Positions 63,903-64,000 of a stretch of DNA of 64,000 bases are shown here, piece by piece. Every line of letters starts with the position of its first letter. The stretch's first letter is position 1. The notes under the pieces were generated by a model. The model made no database searches. It was not told the origin of the DNA and saw only the letters and a program-made list of their open reading frames with translations. This DNA comes from Acholeplasmatales bacterium (GTDB lineage Bacteria > Bacillota_I > Bacilli_A > Acholeplasmatales > Acholeplasmataceae): assembly GCA_031284585.1 (NCBI GenBank), contig JAITXT010000008.1, forward strand, positions 35,445 through 99,444, written 5' to 3'. The position numbers were made by a program, and so were the translations under genes.

Positions 63903-64000
63903 AATAATATCTCCTTGACGCTTAATATTATAGTTAATTTTTCATAAAATTAGTAAAATTAACTAGTGGATAAAAAAAATAAATAATTATGTTATTTTTA

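Overview
The window is very AT-rich bacterial DNA (roughly a quarter to 30% G+C by eye) with dense, mostly co-directional genes, frequent start/stop overlaps, strong Shine-Dalgarno (SD) sequences and TGG as the ordinary Trp codon with TGA used as a stop. The gene content (lone ftsZ, mutS2, rnhC, rpsO-pnp, hisS-aspS, apt-rel-dtd, lspA-rluD, a c-di-AMP receptor, type B RNase P RNA, rubrerythrin, acetate kinase) fits a low-GC Bacillota or Mycoplasmatota lineage with an anaerobic lifestyle, perhaps near the Acholeplasmatales/Izemoplasmatales. The placement is inference.

Layout. 1-6374: a large partial lipoprotein on the minus strand, a predicted metal exporter, a calcium-type P-type ATPase and a 588-base gap carrying an 11-bp repeat array and a tiny ATPase relic. 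6375-12970: HAD phosphatase, two ABC-FtsX fusion proteins and an overlapping methionine-synthase-like/luxS pair ending in a terminator. 12990-17160: a defence island with an AbiEi antitoxin behind a perfect 17-bp inverted repeat, a truncated AbiEii toxin, a short ORF interrupted by a G10 tract that is set up to couple to a type IIG restriction-methylation gene, and a decayed C-terminal copy of such a gene. 17260-19037: divergent queT and tgt. 19156-35087: a long housekeeping run. 35088-40622: an accessory island with three AAA_14/DUF4143 ATPase genes, all broken, each preceded by its own short direct-repeat array, plus an ABC transporter pair. 40623-63902: a second housekeeping run interrupted by a 1306-residue hybrid histidine kinase.

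The strongest leads are: (i) the repeat-array plus ATPase units (6041-6202, 35179-36672, 38410-39309, 39313-40587, and an apparent orphan array at 46455-46504), where each ATPase or relic has a differently sequenced array at the same relative place; (ii) the G10 tract upstream of the type IIG gene, a probable phase-variation switch; (iii) a tgt gene that seems to start at AUU and has lost all four zinc ligands of the family; (iv) a membrane-anchored coiled-coil DUF2188 protein encoded directly in front of ftsZ, with ZipA-like topology.

No tRNA genes, rRNA genes, CRISPR arrays, transposases or integrases were recognised. Family assignments come from reading motifs; no database search was run.
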